A stretch of 64,000 nt of DNA from Flavobacterium suaedae (GTDB taxonomy: Bacteria; Bacteroidota; Bacteroidia; Flavobacteriales; Flavobacteriaceae), in the NCBI RefSeq assembly GCF_014642915.1, contig NZ_BMJE01000009.1, positions 50,423-114,422 on the forward strand. Direction: 5' to 3'. The notes under the pieces were generated by a model that saw nothing but the letters and a program-made list of their open reading frames with translations, was not told the origin of the DNA and ran no database searches. This document shows positions 35,157-44,700 of the stretch, piece by piece. A program made the translations under genes and the position numbers. Every line of letters begins with the position of its first letter. The stretch's first letter is position 1.

Positions 35157-36296
35157 TTAGGTTGTCCAAGCGTCTATATACTTTTCTGCAATTTTAATAT
35201 AATTATGTTCTTTTTCAATAAAATTTTTAGTCCTTTTACTAATTTCTACAATTTTTTCAGGGTTTTCAATTAAAACAGAAAGCTCTTTTACTATGTCATT
35301 TACATTTGGTATAGCATTTATAGCTACAGACTCTTCTAGCTGATAATGCTTAATAAATTCGGTTTCAGCTCCTGTAAAAACAACCTTTCCTTTTGCCATA
35401 GCTTCTAGTGCATTATAGCCTTGGTCGTACCCGTATACCTGATCCAGTAATATATGTGCTCGGTCATATAGCTTTATATATTCGGCATAAGGAATATTTT
35501 CAGTTATAATAATTTCAACCTTGTCTTTATATTTCTCTTCAATTACTTTGAGGGCTTGTTCAAAAAAATGTATTCCCTTTTTTAAATAACTAAGTCTGTT
35601 AATACCTAAAAATATTATTATTTTATTGTTTATTTCAGGATGTATATAACTTATTTTATCAGTGTTTATTGGGTTAGGGATAAAAGTTGTTTTGTACTCC
35701 ATCTCTTTCATAGGGATTTCATAATCTAAATCAGAGGTTATAAGCACTTTTGAATGTTCTTTAACCCACTCAAATAGTTTTTTATAGTTGTTGTTTAGGT
35801 ATTTTAAAGAGTATAAAAATATGTTTTTCAGACTTTTATCTTCCATATAAGGACTAAGTACAGAGTACTTTAGTTCTCCCTTTAAGTTGTACTCAACAAT
35901 AGGTGTTTCATCCCCACAAACCAATAAACTCATTTGTTTGTTTTGTTTGAGCAGTTTCTTGTATAGTTTTATTTGGAAATTGGGATGTGTTTCTAAAGCA
36001 TCAGAATTAATTAACTGTATATGGTCAAATCCTTTTAGGTTAGGTAGTAAAGAGTTAAAACGTAATCCTTGTTCTGTTTTTTCTATATTAAGCTTAGTAA
36101 GCTTGTAAATTACTTTTTTAGCGAGTTTCCCTAATAGAGTATTTTTAGTAAGTTTCGGGTATATAGTATAGTCTACATTATATTTTTTAAAGTCATCTCC
36201 AGAGCCTACAACAGTTACTTGATGCCCTAGTTTAATAAGACCTTCTTTTAATGAGTTATGAAGCCTGCTATATTCACCTATTAAAAGTATTTTCAT
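35157..36296 (-). CDS. GT-B glycosyltransferase (GT4-like)
   Basis: A 379-residue transferase of two Rossmann-like domains. N-terminal [36 protein letters not shown] is the typical start of this kind of enzyme. In the C-terminal domain [37 protein letters not shown] and [25 protein letters not shown] correspond to the nucleotide-sugar-binding region with its conserved Glu (EAMA). Substrate unknown. A longer frame to 36389 exists, but it would extend over the divergent promoter and coding start of the next gene, so 36296 is preferred. It heads the minus-strand cassette with GT2 and GT-C. Confidence 0.83.
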   Translation of the reverse strand: MKILLIGEYSRLHNSLKEGLIKLGHQVTVVGSGDDFKKYNVDYTIYPKLTKNTLLGKLAKKVIYKLTKLNIEKTEQGLRFNSLLPNLKGFDHIQLINSDALETHPNFQIKLYKKLLKQNKQMSLLVCGDETPIVEYNLKGELKYSVLSPYMEDKSLKNIFLYSLKYLNNNYKKLFEWVKEHSKVLITSDLDYEIPMKEMEYKTTFIPNPINTDKISYIHPEINNKIIIFLGINRLSYLKKGIHFFEQALKVIEEKYKDKVEIIITENIPYAEYIKLYDRAHILLDQVYGYDQGYNALEAMAKGKVVFTGAETEFIKHYQLEESVAINAIPNVNDIVKELSVLIENPEKIVEISKRTKNFIEKEHNYIKIAEKYIDAWTT

Positions 36297-36313
36297 TAGC
36301 TTTTCTAAATCTA

Positions 36314-36321
36314 TATATTTG
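36314..36321 (+). promoter_or_regulatory. -7 promoter element for the GT2/FdtA/GT4 cassette
   Basis: TATATTTG, an exact match to TAnnTTTG, in the 43-base gap between divergent genes. It puts transcription start near 36328, upstream of the TTG at 36340 chosen as start. No -33 TTG at normal spacing. Confidence 0.4.
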
Positions 36322-36339
36322 TGTAAATATATAAACATT

Positions 36340-37173
36340 TTGACGGACATATTTAAAGAATCGGATATAGAGGTGCTTGTGGCCACCATGAATAGAGATA
36401 ATCTTGATTTTTTATTTGATATGTTTCCGTCTATTAATTATACTTCTCTTAATCTTCTAGTTGTTAACCAAACCACTGAAGAAAAAAAAATACATTCAGA
36501 ATATAATAATATCCGAGTTATAAATGTTTTTGAAAAAGGACTTTCCAAAAGCAGGAATAAGGCTTTAAGAAATGCAAAAGGAAAATTATGTATTATTACT
36601 GATGATGATGTTATCTTTAAACCGGATTTTCAGCATAAAATAGTAAAGGCTTTTAATGATAACTCTAATGCTGTAATTATCAGTTTTAGAGTTGAAGATG
36701 AAAATGGTAAATTATATAAAGAATACCCAGATTACACGAAAGATAATACCTCTATTTTTGATAGGCTCAATATAATGTCAGTTGAGATGGTTCTCAATAG
36801 AACTGTATTTGATAGTTTTAACATTGAGTTTAATGAAAATTTTGGCTTAGGAGCAACTTTTGAAATGGGCGAAGAGGCTATTTTTATTAATGAGGTATAC
36901 ACTAAAGGAGGAAAAGTAATACTGGAGCCTGAAACGTTACTGTCTCATTCATCAGCAGATACTAATAAAAAAATAGTAGTTGAAGATAAATATTACATAC
37001 AGGGAGCTTTATTTTCAGCTCTTTTCAGGGGGAATTTTCTCTTATGGGTATATATTAAAATACTATTTGATATTAAACAAAAAAAAATTACGATAAAACA
37101 AATACCTGTACTTTTAAAAAGAGCTAAAGCAGGCAGAAAAAAATATTTACAACTGGATGAAAACAACGGTTAA
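36340..37173 (+). CDS. GT2 glycosyltransferase
   Basis: A GT-A fold transferase of about 277 residues. Motifs: IEVLVATMNRDNLDFLF at the first strand, KGLSKSRNKALRNAKGKLCIITDDDVIF with the metal-binding acidic triad, FGLGATFEMGEEAIFINEVY (catalytic acidic residues), and a hydrophobic C-terminal segment (GNFLLWVYIKILF) that may associate with the membrane. Substrate unknown. The 5' end has no ATG before the first conserved strand; TTG codons at 36319 and 36340 are in frame. I choose 36340 because the upstream one lies inside the -7 element. It overlaps the FdtA-type gene by 17 bases. Confidence 0.82.
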   Translation: MTDIFKESDIEVLVATMNRDNLDFLFDMFPSINYTSLNLLVVNQTTEEKKIHSEYNNIRVINVFEKGLSKSRNKALRNAKGKLCIITDDDVIFKPDFQHKIVKAFNDNSNAVIISFRVEDENGKLYKEYPDYTKDNTSIFDRLNIMSVEMVLNRTVFDSFNIEFNENFGLGATFEMGEEAIFINEVYTKGGKVILEPETLLSHSSADTNKKIVVEDKYYIQGALFSALFRGNFLLWVYIKILFDIKQKKITIKQIPVLLKRAKAGRKKYLQLDENNG

Positions 37174-37564
37174 TACGGCTGAAATAATTTCACTTCCTAA
37201 AATAGAAGATCGTAGAGGAAACCTTTCCGTTATAGAAGGGAAGATTTTACCATACACTATAAAAAGAGTGTATTATTTATATGATGTTCCAGGTGGTGCA
37301 GAAAGAGGAGGGCATTCACACATAGAACAACAGGAATTTTTGATAGCACTTAGTGGAAGTTTTGAAGTAGTTATTAAGGATGGTAAAGAGGAAAAAACAT
37401 TTATGCTGAATCGTCCCGATCAAGGATTATTAATTCCACAAGGATTATGGAGGGAGTTAATGAACTTTTCTTCAGGAGCAGTGTGTTTAGTAATAGCTTC
37501 AGGTGAATTTTTAGAAAAGGATTATATACGCGATTTTGATACTTTTTTGGAATCTAAAAAATGA
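37157..37564 (+). CDS. FdtA/QdtA-type dTDP-sugar 3,4-ketoisomerase (cupin)
   Basis: A 135-residue small cupin. Visible: RRGNLSVIEG (19-28), KRVYYLYDVPGGAERGGHSHIEQQEFLI with the catalytic His pair His53/His55 and the preceding tyrosines (39-40), LIPQGLWREL (92-101) and FSSGAVCLVIASGEFLEKDYIRDF at the end. These are the signatures of dTDP-4-oxo-6-deoxyglucose 3,4-ketoisomerases, which start synthesis of dTDP-3-amino-3,6-dideoxyhexoses (Fuc3N, Qui3N). The usual partners, RmlA/RmlB and the 3-aminotransferase FdtB/QdtB, are not in the window, so they must be elsewhere if the pathway is complete. The adjacent GNAT or LbH acyltransferase could supply the N-acetylation step. Overlaps GT2 by 17 bases and GT4 by four (ATGA). 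Confidence 0.9.
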   Translation: MKTTVNTAEIISLPKIEDRRGNLSVIEGKILPYTIKRVYYLYDVPGGAERGGHSHIEQQEFLIALSGSFEVVIKDGKEEKTFMLNRPDQGLLIPQGLWRELMNFSSGAVCLVIASGEFLEKDYIRDFDTFLESKK

Positions 37565-38673
37565 ATGTAGTTTATATAACAAATAAGGTAGCAGGGGCAG
37601 GAGGTATACAACGTGTACTTTCGGTTAAAGCGAATTATCTTGTTAAAGAACTGGACTATAAAATAACTATTATAGTTACGAACGCTAAGCCGGAAGAAAA
37701 ACTGCACTATGATTTTGACCCTAAAATTAAAATTATAGAAATAGCTCCCGATAAGAAGAAAGGGTTATTTACCTATTTTAAGTCGTATAAAAAGTATATA
37801 AAAAGCGTATTACATACTTTACAGCCTGATGTTGTGGTAATGTGTGATAATGGACTTAAAAGTTACTTGTTGCCCTATATAACCGGTAAAAAATACCCAT
37901 TGGTTTATGAATTACATGTTTCTTTACACATAGAACTTCAATCTATTAATAGCTTTAAAAAGTTTTTTAATAAAAATATTCTTCAGCCGTTTTTATTAAA
38001 AGTATTATCAAAGTATGATAAAATTATAGTACTTACTACTGCTGCTTTAACAGAACTTAAAATAGAGAATACAGAAGTAATTCCAAATCCATTATGGTTA
38101 AAAATTAAAGAGGAGGCAGAACTAAAAAATAAAATAGCAGTAGCTATAGGGAGGCATGTTTATGAAAAAGGTTATGACAGACTTTTTAAAGCATGGAAAA
38201 ATATCCTGAAAAAATGCCCGGACTGGCAATTATATATTTATGGTAGTTTTAACCCTGAATATGATGTGCGACAAATGGCAAAAGAAACAGAGGTTAGTAA
38301 CATAACATTTTATAAACCTACAAAAAACATACAGTCGGTATATCAAAATGCTTCTCTTTGTTTACTTACCTCTCGTTATGAAGGGTTTGGTATGGTGTTG
38401 CTGGAAGCAGCAGCTTGTGGGGTGCCTTCTGTCGCTTTTGATTGTCCTGTAGGCACAAAAGATATAATAAATAACGGAGAGAGTGGTTATTTAATTGAGG
38501 ATGGAAACATAGAGGCTTTTGCAGAAGCTACTATTACTTTAATGCAAAACAATAAACTCCGAGGAGAAATGGGGCGAAAAGCAAAAGAAAAATCAGAAGA
38601 ATACGCACTTGAGCCTATAATGAAAAAATGGGATGGTTTATTAAAATCACTTAAGCGTACAGATATAGCCTAG
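37561..38673 (+). CDS. GT4-family glycosyltransferase
   Basis: A 370-residue GT-B transferase. N-terminal domain begins MNVVYITNKVAGAGGIQRVLSVKANYL, with the glycine-rich loop of GT4. C-terminal domain: VAIGRHVYEKGYDRLFKAW, LLTSRYEGFGMVLLEAAACGVPSVAFDCPVGTKDII and NGESGYLIEDGNIEAFAEA. The E-x7-E motif (EGFGMVLLE) that contacts the sugar nucleotide is intact, so it is a retaining enzyme. Acceptor and donor are unknown. Start overlaps the FdtA stop by four bases. Its 3' end overlaps the convergent GT2 gene by 27 bases. Confidence 0.93.
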   Translation: MNVVYITNKVAGAGGIQRVLSVKANYLVKELDYKITIIVTNAKPEEKLHYDFDPKIKIIEIAPDKKKGLFTYFKSYKKYIKSVLHTLQPDVVVMCDNGLKSYLLPYITGKKYPLVYELHVSLHIELQSINSFKKFFNKNILQPFLLKVLSKYDKIIVLTTAALTELKIENTEVIPNPLWLKIKEEAELKNKIAVAIGRHVYEKGYDRLFKAWKNILKKCPDWQLYIYGSFNPEYDVRQMAKETEVSNITFYKPTKNIQSVYQNASLCLLTSRYEGFGMVLLEAAACGVPSVAFDCPVGTKDIINNGESGYLIEDGNIEAFAEATITLMQNNKLRGEMGRKAKEKSEEYALEPIMKKWDGLLKSLKRTDIA

Positions 38674-39528
38674 CCTGTAAATATCTAAAAAAAATAAGTT
38701 AGGTTTCTTTTTTAATATCATCCTTTTAAGGATAGGTTCTGTTATTTTAAAACCTATACCTACCACTTTTTTAAGACCTACTTTAGATAACTTTTTGTAA
38801 TATTTCATTAATCCGTTTACAGCATCAATATCAGGTGTTTTATGTAGTAATTTATGTCTTACAGCTACAGCTTCTATTGATTTTTTAAAGAAAACCTCAT
38901 TTTTCTCTAAACCTAAATGATAGATAGGATTGTCGATATGGATAACAGGAATATCATTTACATATAGGTTATAGCTGAAATAGACATCCATTCCGTAAAA
39001 GTTTTCATTTTCAGCGTAATTATACTTTATAAAAATAGCTTTACGGATTAGTATATTTCCTGAAAAAACATAGCCATAAGGAGTTTTATTACGTACAGAA
39101 GCGGGTTGCTCTTCTCTTTCTTTTCCATACATATAACGTAACATTTTATCACTTTCTGGCGGGTTGTCCGTATAAGCATACCCACCCAAAACAACTTCTG
39201 TCTTGTTTTCTATATATAATAGATAATCTTTTATAAAGTTTTCACTAACAGGTATAACATCGGCATCAAGAAACAGTAACATTTCAAAAGTTGCTGTTTC
39301 AGCTAATAATTTTCGGGATAATGTCCTTCCTAAGTTTTTAGTGTTTTCCAGTAGCCTGGAATTTTCAAGCATATTAATTGCTCTGTTTTCTTTAAGAAAT
39401 GATTCAGTCGAGCAATCATCAATAGCAATTATCTCAAAAACAATATTGTTTTGAGTACATTGCTTATAAACCTCATTTACAAGTGCTGTAATACTATAAT
39501 TGTATGTAGGTATAAGTATAGACAGCAT
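38647..39528 (-). CDS. GT2 glycosyltransferase
   Basis: A 293-residue GT-A fold transferase: MLSILIPTYNYSITALVNEVY, IIAIDDCSTES, NLGRTLSRKLLAE, LFLDADVIP with the metal-binding acidic residues, GGYAYTD, and FSGNILIRKAIF. The C-terminal 80 residues are basic and helical. Substrate unknown. It is the second gene of the last minus-strand cassette, eight bases after the GT-C gene, and its 3' end overlaps the GT4 gene on the other strand by 27 bases. Confidence 0.9.
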   Translation of the reverse strand: MLSILIPTYNYSITALVNEVYKQCTQNNIVFEIIAIDDCSTESFLKENRAINMLENSRLLENTKNLGRTLSRKLLAETATFEMLLFLDADVIPVSENFIKDYLLYIENKTEVVLGGYAYTDNPPESDKMLRYMYGKEREEQPASVRNKTPYGYVFSGNILIRKAIFIKYNYAENENFYGMDVYFSYNLYVNDIPVIHIDNPIYHLGLEKNEVFFKKSIEAVAVRHKLLHKTPDIDAVNGLMKYYKKLSKVGLKKVVGIGFKITEPILKRMILKKKPNLFFLDIYRLGYICTLK

Positions 39529-39536
39529 TTTAGGAG

Positions 39537-40865
39537 TTACGTTTTTAGTAATGGTTGTTTTATAATTCTTTCTATTAAAGGTTTAAAAGTAAGTAATAAA
39601 CTTATAATCAGTATAGATTCAAATGGGAAAATAAAGCGGGAATTTTCTCCAAAAGTAGACATAGCCTGTGCCACAGAGGCAGCAAAAACAATCATAACTA
39701 TAATAAATTCAGGCGTAGTCTTTCTGTTTTTTATATACAGGAAAATATGATATGGTATTATTAATACAAAAAGTAATTTTAATATTTTCAGTATAGCACT
39801 TTCTATATACCAAATACTTAAAAATACCTTGTTGGTGTATTTAAAGTTGAAATCATCATAATTCCAATATATGTTAGTTCCCCAAAACCCCAACCAAGCC
39901 CGTAATACTTGTTTGCCGTATTCTATCGGGTTTTCTTTTACTGTGGCTTTACTAAATTCATTTAGTTTCTCAGAAATTTCAATGAGGTTAAGCCCTGTTT
40001 GTTCTTCCATTTTATACCTTACACGCCAGCCGGTCATAGCTATATCTCCATCATTTTCTACAATTTCCTCACGGCATTTAATATAAAGCTCTCGTGTTTC
40101 ACTGTATTCATCAGGAGCTTTTTCTGCAAAATAGGTACATATTTGGGAGGCGTAAACACCATATATTGTAGTACACACAAAACGTCCTGTATTTTGGTAA
40201 TTAATATAAGAACTGGCTAAAAATGCTAGTATAGGAAACACAAAAATAATAGCCATACGATCGATGATTCTACCTATTTTAAAATTGGTAATTGTATATA
40301 AACCATATATTAATAATGGTAAAAACATGTAAAAAGGCTTAATAAAAGCAAGATAACCCAGTAATAGTCCCAGTATTAAAAACTGTTTCCAGCTTTTACT
40401 GTCATGGAAAAATATTTTACATAAATTATAGAATACAAGTGTTACAAATAGTAATGTAAGTGTTTCAGTGAGTATGTTAGTTTCATAAAACAGTGAATGT
40501 ATAAAACTACTTAATAGTAGTGTTACCGGTAATGCAATGCCTTTCCTGAAATTAAGCAACAACATTATTTTGTATACATATACAGATGTAATTATACCAA
40601 TTACAAATTGTAAAAATATGGTAAGTGGGAGATGGCTGTTTGTTAAAGATATGAATGCAGGGTAACCTAATGTGCGTACACCATTATAGTCAGAAAGATC
40701 CATTTTTAAAATCTGCTGCGATGCATGTATATAATCATCAGAGTCAGGGAAAATAGTTACATGACAATAGAAACTTAAAAGTAATAGCCTTACAATAATA
40801 CCAAATAGTATAATTGTAGTTATAGGTCTTTCAGAAATATAATTAGAAATGTTTTTAAAAGTCAT
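39537..40865 (-). CDS. Multi-span GT-C-type glycosyltransferase-like membrane protein
   Basis: A 442-residue protein with about ten hydrophobic helices. After the first one comes FPDSDDYIHASQQIL, again an acidic motif in the first extracytoplasmic loop as in GT-C enzymes, then GYPAFISLTNSHLPLTIFLQF. A large loop with YAEKAPDEYSETRELYIKCREE lies in the middle. It resembles the other GT-C gene in layout but not in detailed sequence. Start: the ATG at 40865 gives MTFKNISNYISERPITTIILF; an upstream TTG at 40877 is less likely. It begins 13 bases after the ftsE stop, so it may be read through from ftsE. Confidence 0.75.
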   Translation of the reverse strand: MTFKNISNYISERPITTIILFGIIVRLLLLSFYCHVTIFPDSDDYIHASQQILKMDLSDYNGVRTLGYPAFISLTNSHLPLTIFLQFVIGIITSVYVYKIMLLLNFRKGIALPVTLLLSSFIHSLFYETNILTETLTLLFVTLVFYNLCKIFFHDSKSWKQFLILGLLLGYLAFIKPFYMFLPLLIYGLYTITNFKIGRIIDRMAIIFVFPILAFLASSYINYQNTGRFVCTTIYGVYASQICTYFAEKAPDEYSETRELYIKCREEIVENDGDIAMTGWRVRYKMEEQTGLNLIEISEKLNEFSKATVKENPIEYGKQVLRAWLGFWGTNIYWNYDDFNFKYTNKVFLSIWYIESAILKILKLLFVLIIPYHIFLYIKNRKTTPEFIIVMIVFAASVAQAMSTFGENSRFIFPFESILIISLLLTFKPLIERIIKQPLLKT

Positions 40866-40878
40866 GCTCTGCAGCAAA

Positions 40879-41562
40879 TTAAACAGTACGCTGTACTACT
40901 TCAAATAAAGTCCCGCTGTCACACTTTAAAGTTTTAGAAGGGAACTTCATTAACAATGCATAATCATGAGTAGCCATTATTATGGTTTTACCATTTTGGT
41001 TAATTTCCCTAAGCAGGTTAATTACCTCTACACTGGTTTGTGGGTCTAAGTTTCCTGTAGGTTCATCGGCTAAAATAAGTTCAGGGTCGTTAAGCAGGGC
41101 ACGGGCTACTGCAACCCTTTGTTGCTCTCCACCTGATATTTGATGTGGCATTTTGTGTACGGCATTCTTCATGCCTACCTTATCAAGTACTTCATTAATT
41201 TTAACTTCCATTTCCCTTTTATCGCTCCAGCCGGTAGCTTTTAGTACAAATAAAAGGTTGTCGTAAACCGTTCTGTCAGGAAGTAGTTTAAAGTCCTGGA
41301 AAACAATACCGATTTTTCTTCTAAGGTAAGGTATCTGTTTCTCTTTCAGTCTTTCAAGCTCATAATCTACTATAGTACCCTGTCCTGATTTTAAAGGCAA
41401 GTCGCCATAAAGGGTTTTCATAAAACTACTTTTACCTGATCCCGTTTTACCAATTATGTAAATAAATTCACCATGATTCACTTCAAGGTTTACATTAGTA
41501 ATTACTGCATTATTACCTTGGTATACGGTAACATCTTTTAATGATAGAACAGGTGTAGACAT
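40879..41562 (-). CDS. ftsE: Cell division ATP-binding protein FtsE
   Basis: The ATPase of the FtsEX complex, which couples the divisome to peptidoglycan hydrolases. The 227-residue ABC ATPase has Walker [10 protein letters not shown] (38-46), the Q-loop region [17 protein letters not shown], the signature [14 protein letters not shown] and Walker [13 protein letters not shown], with the switch His in MATHDYAL. The Q-loop sequence is characteristic of FtsE rather than LolD. ftsX is not adjacent; in this family of organisms the two are often separated. It marks the right-hand, core boundary of the glycan island. Promoter must lie between 41563 and 41739, divergent from the TPR gene. Confidence 0.92.
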   Translation of the reverse strand: MSTPVLSLKDVTVYQGNNAVITNVNLEVNHGEFIYIIGKTGSGKSSFMKTLYGDLPLKSGQGTIVDYELERLKEKQIPYLRRKIGIVFQDFKLLPDRTVYDNLLFVLKATGWSDKREMEVKINEVLDKVGMKNAVHKMPHQISGGEQQRVAVARALLNDPELILADEPTGNLDPQTSVEVINLLREINQNGKTIIMATHDYALLMKFPSKTLKCDSGTLFEVVQRTV

Positions 41563-41707
41563 ATATACTGTACAATTTAGATTGGTAAAAGTAATAAGAT
41601 AACGTTTCCTTTCAAAATTTTATTTTCTTGTTATCATAATAGTATATTTACGTGTTAATACCATACTAAAACGTAAAGAATACACGTTAAAAAACAATAA
41701 GAATTGA

Positions 41708-41715
41708 TATATTTG
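41708..41715 (+). promoter_or_regulatory. -7 promoter element for the large TPR gene
   Basis: TATATTTG, an exact TAnnTTTG match, 24 bases upstream of the ATG at 41740. It supports that ATG over the in-frame TTG at 41704, which would lie upstream of the element. A second candidate TATATTTA lies at 41643-41650. Confidence 0.45.
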
Positions 41716-41739
41716 GCTATTCTAAATAAGACAGGAAAT

Positions 41740-44700
41740 ATGCGTAAAATACACAAGCTGTCGTTAGCTGCACTGCTGCTATATGGCTTAAACGTTTCAG
41801 CACAACAATCTACTATTTATACTCACGAGCTTAAAGATTTTGAAAAAGGTGTAGACCTGTATAATCAAAAACAATATCAGGCAGCACAAATTTTGTTTGA
41901 AAAAGCAAAAAAAGAAAATTCCGAGATGGAAGTACAGGCAGACTGTGCTTACTACATAGCAAATTGTGCCATTCGCCTTAACCAGATGAATGCCGATGTG
42001 CTTATGGAAGATTTTGTAGAAGATTATCCTACCAGTACCAAAAGAAATCAGGCATATTCAGAAGTTGCATCATATTATTTTGAACAAGGTAAGTATGCGC
42101 AAGCATTAAAGTGGTATGATAAAGTTGACGCCGGAAGCATGACTAATGCAGAGCGTGAGCGTTATAACTTTCAGAAGGGATATGGTTACTTTAATAGTGG
42201 CGATAAAAAGCAGGCAGAAAAATACCTGAATAAAGTTGTTAACTCAAAAGAATATGGTTCGCAGGCTAAATACTATTTAGGCTATATAGCTTATGATAGT
42301 GATGACTATACTGAAGCTAATCAATATTTTGAGCAGGTGGAGGATAATGACAGGTATAAAGAAGATATGTCCTATTTTCAGGCAGATATGAATTTTAAGC
42401 TTGGAAACTTCCAAAAAGCTATTGATTTAGGTTTGGAACAGTTACCAAAATCAAATGCAATCGAAAAATCAGAACTGAATAAAATAATAGGGGAGAGCTA
42501 CTTTAACTTAAAGCAGTACGATAAAGCTATTCCTTACTTAACAGAATACAGAGGTAAAAAAGGCAGATGGAATAATACTGATTTTTACCAGTTGGGCTAT
42601 GCTTACTATAAGCAGGGCGATTATGAAAAAGCTATAGCAGAGTTTAATAAAATAGTAAACGGTAACGATGCTGTTGCTCAAAACGCTTACTACCATTTAG
42701 GGGAGAGTTATTTAAAAACAGGTAAAAAACAGCAGGCACTTAATGCATTTAAAAATGCGTCGGAAATGAATTTTGATGCTAAAATTCAGGAAGATGCTTA
42801 CTTAAACTACGCTAAGTTAAGTTACGAGATAGGTAACCCGTACCAAAGTGTACCTGAGGTTCTAAATAGTTTTTTAGATAGATATCCTGACAGTCCGTTT
42901 AGACAAGAGCTACAAAACCTGTTAATCAGCTCTTATATTACTTCTAAAAACTATAAAGAAGCATTATCACTCTTAGAAAAGAATAAATCTCCTGAAAACA
43001 GAGAAGCCTATCAAAAAGTGGCTTTTTACAGAGGTATGGAGCTATATACTGATGGTGATTATCAGGCTGCTTTAAACCTGTTTAAAAAATCTATTGCAGA
43101 ACAGCGTAATCCACGCTTTACAGCACGTGCTACTTTCTGGAAAGGCGAAACAGAATACGTTTTAAGTCAGTTTAACGAAGCGTTATTAAGTTTCAAACAG
43201 TTCTTGCAATTCAATGAAGCTAAAACAACTCCTGAGTACGATAATATTAACTATAACTTAGCGTATACCTATTTTAAGTTAAAGAATTACGACCAGGCAT
43301 CGCAAAACTTTAAAACCTATGTAGAGTCAGGTAAGGCAGACCAAATAAGGCTTAATGATGCTTACTTAAGGTTGGGAGACAGTTACTTTGTTTCGGGTAA
43401 GTACTGGCCGGCAATGGAGGCGTATAATGAAGCGATAGCCATGAATGGGATAGATGCTGATTATGCTTTATTCCAAAAAGCGATTAGTTATGGTTTTGTG
43501 GCTCGTAACGAAAGAAAAATAGAAGACTTAGAGCAATTTATACAATCGTATCCTAAATCTAAATTTGCAGATGATGCTTTATACGAATTAGGTAATACTT
43601 ATGTTACTGAAAATAATACTGCCAAAGCATTACAGGCATACGACAGGCTTATCGATAATTACAAGAATAGTTCTTACGTAAGTAAAGCTATAATGCGTCA
43701 GGCATTAATTTACTACAATGCGCAGCAAGATGATAAAGCATTAACGAAGTTTAAAAAGGTAGTAGCGGAATTCCCGAATACTCCTGAAGCTATGGAAGCG
43801 GTATCTACTGCAAGGTTAATATATGTAGACAATGGTCGTACGGATGAGTATGCAGCTTGGGTAAAAACATTAAGTTTTGTTGATGTAAGCGATGCAGATC
43901 TAGATAATACAGCATTCGAGTCTGCTGAAAAGCAATATATGCAAAATAACACTAAGCAGGCAATAGCATCGCTTAACAGTTATATCGCGAAGTTCCCTAA
44001 CGGAATATCAGCCCTAAAAGCGCACTTCTATTTGGCACAGGCATATTTTGCTGATGATTTACCTAATAATGCAGTATCGCATTACGAGTATGTAATCTCT
44101 AAACCACGTAATGAGTTTACGGAGCAGGCGCTGGCAAGACTTTCGCAAATACACCTTAAAAATAAAGATTGTGCAAAGGCGACCCCTGTATTAAAAAGAC
44201 TGGAAACAGAAGCAGAGTTCCCGCAAAACGTAACATTTGCACAAAGTAATTTAATGAAGTGCTACTATGATGAAAAGGACTATGCTAATGCTGTAGTATA
44301 TGCCGATAAAGTAATGGCTAACAGTAAAACAGAAGACAGAATAAAAAGTGATGCACAAATTATAATAGCGCGTTCTGCTATAAAAACGGATAACGAGGAG
44401 AAAGCAAAACAGGCTTACGCTAAATTGTTAACCATTGCAAAAGGAGAGTTAGCAGCAGAAGCGTTATACTATGATGCTTACTTTAAAAATAAAGAAGGTA
44501 AATATGAAGCCTCGAATGAAGCAGTACAGAAACTTTCAAAAGACTATTCGGGTTATAAATACTTTGGTGCAAAAGCACTGGTAATTATGGCTAAAAACTT
44601 CTATGGGCTTAAAGACAGCTTCCAGGCAACTTATATACTGGAAAACGTAATTAAAAACTTTACAGCATACCCTGATGTGGTGGAAGAAGCACAAAAGGAA

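Noticed and set aside
29693..40865. Mobile element or prophage
   Set aside because: Composition is unusual but no transposase, integrase, att-like repeat or tRNA is seen; island is described as a glycan locus only.
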